A stretch of 32,872 bases of DNA from an uncultured Pelagibacteraceae bacterium (lineage in GTDB: Bacteria > Pseudomonadota > Alphaproteobacteria > Pelagibacterales > Pelagibacteraceae): assembly GCA_902554795.1 (NCBI GenBank), contig CACDQB010000006.1, positions 1-32,872 on the forward strand, written 5' to 3'. The position numbers were made by a program, and so were the translations under genes. A model generated the notes under the pieces. It did not search any database. It worked only from the letters and a program-made list of their open reading frames with translations, and had not been told where the DNA came from. Below are positions 27,657 through 32,872 of the stretch, piece after piece; the first letter of the stretch is position 1, and each line of letters starts with the position of its first letter.

Positions 27657-27674
27657 GTTGTTTTTTAACAACTT
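27655..27674 (+). terminator. Stem-loop between the 44-aa ORF and tauE (terminator or attenuator)
   Basis: AAGTTGTT-TTTT-AACAACTT perfect 8-bp stem, 11 nt before the ATG at 27686. Confidence 0.5.
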
Positions 27675-27685
27675 TTAAAATTTTT

Positions 27686-28765
27686 ATGGAAGTATTTTTA
27701 CCGATAGCTCAAGTTTTTGTTAACCCTATCGAGATACTTTTATTAAGTGCAATAGTTGGAGTTCTTTCAGGTTTATTTGGTGTTGGGGGTGGTTTTTTAA
27801 TGACACCTTTTTTAATATTTTTAGGAATACCTCCTGCATATGCAGTTGCTAATGAAGCAAATAATATTTTAGCTACTTCAGTTTCTGGATCTACAACACA
27901 TTATTTAAAAAATACTTTAGATTATAAAATGGGTTCAATGATTGTGATTGGGGGTGTAATTGGAACTTCTTTAGGAATTTATACTTTTACATATTTTAAG
28001 GGTATTGGAAAAATTGATACCGTTATCTCTCTTGCTTACATGTATATATTAGCAATAATCGGAACCTTAATGCTTGTAGAAAGTTTAGGTGAAATAGATA
28101 AGGCAAAAAGAAACGTTGTAGTTAAAAAAAAATTACATGTTCATTATTGGATACATGGTCTTCCATTAAGAATGAGATTTCCAAAATCAAAATTATATGA
28201 GAGTATTTTTACTCCAATTCTAATTGGTCTATTAGTTGGTTTCATCGCAGCTATCATGGGAATAGGGGGCGCTTTTATTTTAGTGCCTGCAATGATTTAT
28301 ATAATTAAAATGCCTACTAAATTAGTTCCTGGTACATCTTTATTTGTAACAATTTTTGTAAGTGTGGTTGTTACTTTTCTTCATTCATTTAATTATGGAT
28401 CTATAGATTTATTACTAGTTCTTATGTTGGTCGTAGGATCTATTATTGGAGTTCAAGTTGGGCAAAAATTAGGAGAAAGAATCGATAGTTCTGGTTTAAG
28501 AGCTTTATTAGCAATTTTATTACTGATAGTGGGTATAGCGATTGCATACGATACTTTTTTTGCAGAAAAAATTATAAATGGAACAGCTAAAGCAACTAGT
28601 TCAGATTTAAACTTTTTTTCTAAATTTATAATTGATTTTTCTAAAGAGATGCCTTTCTTTTATGGACTATTTACAATTATGTTTGCAATTATTTTAGGTG
28701 TTGGAGCGGCTTTTATAAGACGATTTATCTCAAATTTTAGAAAAAAATTGTTAGTTAAATCTTAA
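27686..28765 (+). CDS. Sulfite exporter TauE/SafE family protein
   Basis: GLFGVGGGFLMTPFLIFLGIPP and IMGIGGAFILVPAMIY duplicated TauE/SafE motifs. Confidence 0.9.
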   Translation: MEVFLPIAQVFVNPIEILLLSAIVGVLSGLFGVGGGFLMTPFLIFLGIPPAYAVANEANNILATSVSGSTTHYLKNTLDYKMGSMIVIGGVIGTSLGIYTFTYFKGIGKIDTVISLAYMYILAIIGTLMLVESLGEIDKAKRNVVVKKKLHVHYWIHGLPLRMRFPKSKLYESIFTPILIGLLVGFIAAIMGIGGAFILVPAMIYIIKMPTKLVPGTSLFVTIFVSVVVTFLHSFNYGSIDLLLVLMLVVGSIIGVQVGQKLGERIDSSGLRALLAILLLIVGIAIAYDTFFAEKIINGTAKATSSDLNFFSKFIIDFSKEMPFFYGLFTIMFAIILGVGAAFIRRFISNFRKKLLVKS

Positions 28766-29829
28766 TTAAAGTAATTTAGATATAATTCGATAGTTGTAAT
28801 ACAAACCAACCCAACAGTTGCCATACCCACAAAACCTACAATAAAAGGTTTGTAACCCATATTTTTAATCTCTTTTAGGTTGGTAGAAAGACCAATTGCT
28901 GCCATCGCCATTGTTAAAAATATTTTTGAGGACAATTTAATACTCTCAATTGTAACCAGCCATTTATAATTATTTGAGTACATTAGATCACCTAAATTTC
29001 TTACTATTATCATTGCTACAAATCCTAATACAAAGTAAGGAAAAATATCTATTATTGAGTATTTCTTTTCTGTAGTTTTTCCTCGATTATAAAGAAATGC
29101 AAATAAAGGGATCATGATAATTAGAAAAGTATTTCTTATTAATTTCGTGACTGTTGCAATATTTAAAGTTTCAGGACTGTTAAATTGCTGGTCATAAATC
29201 AATCCTGCAGCCGCAACTTGAGAGGTTTCATGGATAGAGGTTCCCAAAAACAATCCAATTAATAAAGGTTCACTTTCAAAATAAAAGTTAGCAAAATAAG
29301 GGTAAATGAGCATCGAAAGTATTCCAAACAATGTAATATTAGCAATTGCATATGACACTTCATTTTTTTTTGCACCAATAACTGGAGCGGTAGCCATTAT
29401 TGCAGTAGTGCCACAGACAGTACTGCCTATTGATATTAAGTAAGCCATTCTAGTAGGTATTTTTAATTTTTTAATTAGAAGTTTGATTACAATTAAAACA
29501 CTAATTATACAGATTATAATTAATGGAATTGCTATTGCCCCAAATTCTAAAAATTCAAATGGCTTTAATTGAATACCTAAGCAAATAATACCTAGTTTTA
29601 GAATATATTTTTGTGTAAAATCCAAACCTCTTAAAAAACTATCTCTAATTTGAAAAACATTTCCGAAAAACATACCCAATAAAATAGCAATCATTGCTGT
29701 AGATATTGGGCTTTTTTCATAGCCTAATAGCTCAATACCAATAATATTATTGAAACCTTGAGATAAAGTGTAAAGAACAAATGCTAATATAATACCTGGT
29801 AATACAACCAGGTATTTCTTAAATTTCAT
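28762..29829 (-). CDS. YeiH-family putative sulfate/sulfite exporter
   Basis: LGIICLGIQLKP, GSTVCGTTAIMATAPVIGAKKNEVSYAIANITLFG, GTSIHETSQVAAAG motifs. Confidence 0.88.
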   Translation of the reverse strand: MKFKKYLVVLPGIILAFVLYTLSQGFNNIIGIELLGYEKSPISTAMIAILLGMFFGNVFQIRDSFLRGLDFTQKYILKLGIICLGIQLKPFEFLEFGAIAIPLIIICIISVLIVIKLLIKKLKIPTRMAYLISIGSTVCGTTAIMATAPVIGAKKNEVSYAIANITLFGILSMLIYPYFANFYFESEPLLIGLFLGTSIHETSQVAAAGLIYDQQFNSPETLNIATVTKLIRNTFLIIMIPLFAFLYNRGKTTEKKYSIIDIFPYFVLGFVAMIIVRNLGDLMYSNNYKWLVTIESIKLSSKIFLTMAMAAIGLSTNLKEIKNMGYKPFIVGFVGMATVGLVCITTIELYLNYFN

Positions 29830-29845
29830 GAAAGACTAAGGTTAA

Positions 29846-31012
29846 TTAAGCACTTCTGTAGAGTTTGGTCATAACAAATTCTCTATGACCTAAAGCTTCA
29901 GCGCAAGTTAATCTACCGTTTGCGACTCTTAGTGTAGTTTTAATTAATTCATCACCTGCTTCAGACAAATTCATTTCTCTTGAAAGAATTTTTGAGACAT
30001 CACAATCAATATGCTCTCCCATTCCTTTTACAGTCAATGGATTAGCTGTCAACTTAACAACAGGTTCAATTGGATTTCCAACGATATTACCTTGTCCAGT
30101 TGGAAATAAATGAATATTAAAGCCAGCAGCAGCTTGTAGCGTCACACATTCTGCAGCAGCAGATGATGTGTCCATAAAATACAAACCTTTTCCTTTAGTT
30201 GGTTCTTCTGCTGGTTCAAGAACATCAATAAATTTACAATTTCCAATTTTTTGAAAATTACCAAAAGCTTTTTCTTCAATTGTTGTAAGTCCTCCAGCTA
30301 TATTTCCAGCTGTTGGTTGACTTTCAGAAAGATCATCCGTTGCTTCTTTTAAAATAAAATCATTATAAGAGCTCCACGTTTTCATAAATTTTTCAGATGC
30401 TTCTTTTGTAGCTCCTCTAGTTGCACAAACTTGTTCTGCACCAGTTAATTCAGATGTTTCACCAAAACACAAGTGAACACCTAATGGCTCAAGTTTGTCC
30501 ATTAAATTTCCAACAGTTGGGTTTGCAGCAAGTCCTGAAGTAGTATCAGATTCTCCACACTTAACTGAAATCCATAAATCACTTAGTGGACACTCTTCTC
30601 TTTGTTTTTCTGAAGCCCACATAACAAATTCTTGTGCTTTTTTTGATGCTTTCATTGTCGTACCAATATCTCCTGTACGCTCGATATGAAATCCTTCAAC
30701 TGGTTTTCCTGTTTTAGCAATTCCATCTACAATTTTTTTTGTCCATTTTGGCTCAATACCAATAACAATTACTGCTGCAACGTTCGGATTACATCCAGTT
30801 CCAATCATAGTTCTAAAATGAAGCTCTAAATCTGCACCAAACTGAAGTCTTCCATAAGAATGAGGTAGAGCTATTGTGCCTTTAATATTATTAGCAACTG
30901 CCTCTGCACATGCGTTCGAAATGTCATCAACTGGCAAAATAATTACATGATTTCTTGTTCCGGCTCTGCCGTTTTCTCTTTTATAACCTAAAAAGCTTTT
31001 TGGAATTTCCAT
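29846..31012 (-). CDS. suyB: Altronate dehydratase-like / (2R)-sulfolactate sulfo-lyase subunit beta
   Basis: UxaA-family large domain ([49 protein letters not shown]); split small/large arrangement with SuyA and sulfonate context favour SuyB. Confidence 0.8.
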   Translation of the reverse strand: MEIPKSFLGYKRENGRAGTRNHVIILPVDDISNACAEAVANNIKGTIALPHSYGRLQFGADLELHFRTMIGTGCNPNVAAVIVIGIEPKWTKKIVDGIAKTGKPVEGFHIERTGDIGTTMKASKKAQEFVMWASEKQREECPLSDLWISVKCGESDTTSGLAANPTVGNLMDKLEPLGVHLCFGETSELTGAEQVCATRGATKEASEKFMKTWSSYNDFILKEATDDLSESQPTAGNIAGGLTTIEEKAFGNFQKIGNCKFIDVLEPAEEPTKGKGLYFMDTSSAAAECVTLQAAAGFNIHLFPTGQGNIVGNPIEPVVKLTANPLTVKGMGEHIDCDVSKILSREMNLSEAGDELIKTTLRVANGRLTCAEALGHREFVMTKLYRSA

Positions 31013-31016
31013 AATA

Positions 31017-31301
31017 TTACCACTTCTTTGTTTTTACATTGTGAACATGTACATGCTCACCTTTTTTTATTGATTTAACAACTTTACCAATATCGTGACC
31101 ATACTTTAAAATAGTATCACCTTCTTTAAGGTCAGACATTGCAATTTTATGACCTAAAGGTATTTCATCTACGGATTGAATATTTGTTGAACTGTCATCT
31201 TCCATTATCCAGCAAGCACAGTCCTGTTTAGGAGTGATTTTTTCAATAACAACTACTCCCACGTTGTCTTTTTTATCATGTATGATTATATCTGTTGCCA
31301 T
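31017..31301 (-). CDS. suyA: Sulfolactate sulfo-lyase subunit alpha (SAF-domain small subunit)
   Basis: 94-aa UxaA N-terminal/SAF-like ORF ([48 protein letters not shown]) 4 bp upstream of suyB. Confidence 0.8.
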   Translation of the reverse strand: MATDIIIHDKKDNVGVVVIEKITPKQDCACWIMEDDSSTNIQSVDEIPLGHKIAMSDLKEGDTILKYGHDIGKVVKSIKKGEHVHVHNVKTKKW

Positions 31302-31323
31302 ATCGTGTCGATTTGTTTGTTTG

Positions 31324-31372
31324 AAATTCGTAAAAACTTATATATTAATCGCTCAAATTAACAAACGAATTT
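31324..31372. promoter_or_regulatory. Divergent suyA/xsc control region with spaced inverted repeat
   Basis: AAATTCGT (31324-31331) and ACGAATTT (31365-31372) in the only intergenic space between the divergent genes. Confidence 0.35.
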
Positions 31373-31412
31373 TATAAATATAATAATTACACTTTAGAGA
31401 GGTTCTAGTTTT

Positions 31413-32872
31413 ATGACAAAAATGACAACAGAGGAAGCTTTTGTAAAAGTTTTACAAATGCACGGTATTGAACATGCGTTCGGAATTATCGGATCAGCCT
31501 TTATGCCAATTTCAGATATTTTTCCAGATGCAGGTATTACTTTCTGGGATGTTGCTCATGAAACAAACGGTGGTTTAATAGCTGATGGTTACACAAGAGC
31601 TACTGGTAAAATGTCAATGGTTATAGCTCAGAACGGACCCGGAATAACTGGATTAGTTACACCAATTAAAACAGCTTATTGGAATCATACTCCTCTTTTA
31701 TTAGTAACACCGCAAGCAGCGAACAAAACAATGGGGCAAGGTGGATTTCAAGAAGTAGAGCAAATGAATTTATTCAAAGACATGGTTTGCTATCAAGAAG
31801 AAGTTAGAGACCCATCTAGAATGGCAGAAGTATTAAATAGAGTTATAGAAAAAGCTATTAGAGGATCTGCACCTGCGCAGATAAATGTTCCACGAGATTA
31901 TTGGACACAAGTAATTGATATTGATCTTCCACCAATTGTAAGATTGGAGAGACAAGCAGGTGGAGTAGATGCAATCAAAAAAGCTGCAGACTTATTATCA
32001 AAAGCAAAATTTCCAGTTATATTATCTGGCGCTGGTGTTGTAATCGGTGGAGCTATTGAAGATTGTAAAAAACTTGCAGAAAAATTAGATGCACCAGTAT
32101 GTTCGGGTTATCAGCATAATGATAGTTTTCCAGGAAGCCATCCTTTAGCTGCTGGTCCGTTAGGATACAATGGTTCAAAAGCTGGAATGGAATTAATAAA
32201 ACAAGCAGACGTCGTTTTAGCTTTAGGCACAAGATTAAATCCATTCTCTACACTACCTGGTTATGGAATGGACTATTGGCCAAAAGATGCAACTATTATT
32301 CAAGTGGATATGAATTCTGATCGAATTGGTCTTACAAAGAAAGTTACAGTTGGAATTTGTGGTGATGCAAAATTAGTTGCACAACAATTACTAGCACAAC
32401 TTTCACCAACTGCAGGTGACACAGATAGACAAAAAAGAAAAGATATAATTCATCAAACAAAGTCTGCATGGTTACAAAAATTATCAAGTCTAGATCATGA
32501 AGAAGATGATGAAGGTACAGTGTGGAATGAAGAAGCTAGAAAAAGAGATGCAGATAGAATGTCTCCTAGACAAGCGTGGAGAGCAATTCAAGCAGGTATG
32601 CCAGATGACGTAATTATATCAAGTGACATAGGAAATAACTGTGCAATTGGTAATGCTTATCCTACATTTGAAAAAGGAAGAAAATATTTGGCGCCTGGTT
32701 TATTTGGTCCATGTGGATATGGTTTTCCATCTATATTAGGAGCAAAAATTGGATGTCCAGACAGCCCAGTGATAGGTTTTGCAGGTGACGGTGCTTTTGG
32801 TATTAGCATGAATGAGATGAGTTCATGTGCTAGAGAAGAATGGCCAGCAATTTCGATGGTGATTTTTAGAAA
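31413..32872 (+). CDS. xsc: Sulfoacetaldehyde acetyltransferase, ThDP-dependent (partial, runs off window end)
   Basis: Hand translation from ATG at 31413: MTKMTTEEAFVKVLQMHGIEHAFGIIGSAFMPISDIFPDAGITFWDVAHETNGGLIADGYTRATGKMSMVIAQNGPGITGLVTPIKTAYWNHTPLLLVTPQAANKTMGQGGFQEVEQ; not in the ORF track because it has no stop in the window. Confidence 0.92.
   Translation, partial: MTKMTTEEAFVKVLQMHGIEHAFGIIGSAFMPISDIFPDAGITFWDVAHETNGGLIADGYTRATGKMSMVIAQNGPGITGLVTPIKTAYWNHTPLLLVTPQAANKTMGQGGFQEVEQMNLFKDMVCYQEEVRDPSRMAEVLNRVIEKAIRGSAPAQINVPRDYWTQVIDIDLPPIVRLERQAGGVDAIKKAADLLSKAKFPVILSGAGVVIGGAIEDCKKLAEKLDAPVCSGYQHNDSFPGSHPLAAGPLGYNGSKAGMELIKQADVVLALGTRLNPFSTLPGYGMDYWPKDATIIQVDMNSDRIGLTKKVTVGICGDAKLVAQQLLAQLSPTAGDTDRQKRKDIIHQTKSAWLQKLSSLDHEEDDEGTVWNEEARKRDADRMSPRQAWRAIQAGMPDDVIISSDIGNNCAIGNAYPTFEKGRKYLAPGLFGPCGYGFPSILGAKIGCPDSPVIGFAGDGAFGISMNEMSSCAREEWPAISMVIFR

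Noticed and set aside
28762-28765. 4-bp overlap of convergent tauE and yeiH stops (TTAA)
   Set aside because: Shared TTAA stop is expected by chance in compact AT-rich genomes; the same occurs at 14539-14542.
32053-32244. 63-aa minus ORF near the window end
   Set aside because: Antisense to the partial xsc frame.
1-32872. CRISPR arrays, transposons, prophage, toxin-antitoxin, tRNA or rRNA
   Set aside because: No repeat-spacer pattern, transposase, integrase, phage gene or recognisable tRNA/rRNA sequence seen by eye.

Overview
AT-rich, gene-dense chromosomal window, most likely from a SAR11 / Candidatus Pelagibacter-type alphaproteobacterium (inferred from coding style, AT bias and the aprMBA, xsc and tandem amt content; not tested by a search). 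I saw no rRNA, tRNA, CRISPR array or mobile element. In order the window holds: an FtsX-type ABC exporter (permease split by a frameshift at a 9-A run) divergent from a TesA-like GDSL esterase; small secreted, TPR and barrel-like proteins; an SRAP/YedK protein; a DEAD-box helicase; YajQ; RseP; HU; two tandem ammonium transporters with hairpin-rich leaders and spacers; a Bcp peroxiredoxin; a glycosyltransferase-like protein; a rhodanese; a DsbA-like isomerase; an ABA4-like membrane protein; RecX; a CysQ-like phosphatase flanked by two tiny overlapping ORFs; MnmA; a Met/Cys-type PLP enzyme; an MFS transporter; pabB-pabA-pabC-like genes; a HIT protein; and a C2/C3-sulfonate and sulfite-handling island (aprM-aprB-aprA, two unknown small ORFs, TauE/SafE, YeiH, SuyB, SuyA, Xsc running off the edge). 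The strongest second-look items are the amt leader hairpin that sequesters its Shine-Dalgarno, a related motif before the second amt, the amt1 3' spacer RNA candidate, the sulfonate/sulfite island with unknown small ORFs and two exporter families, the poly-A frameshift in the permease, and several small ORFs missed by the 60-aa cutoff.
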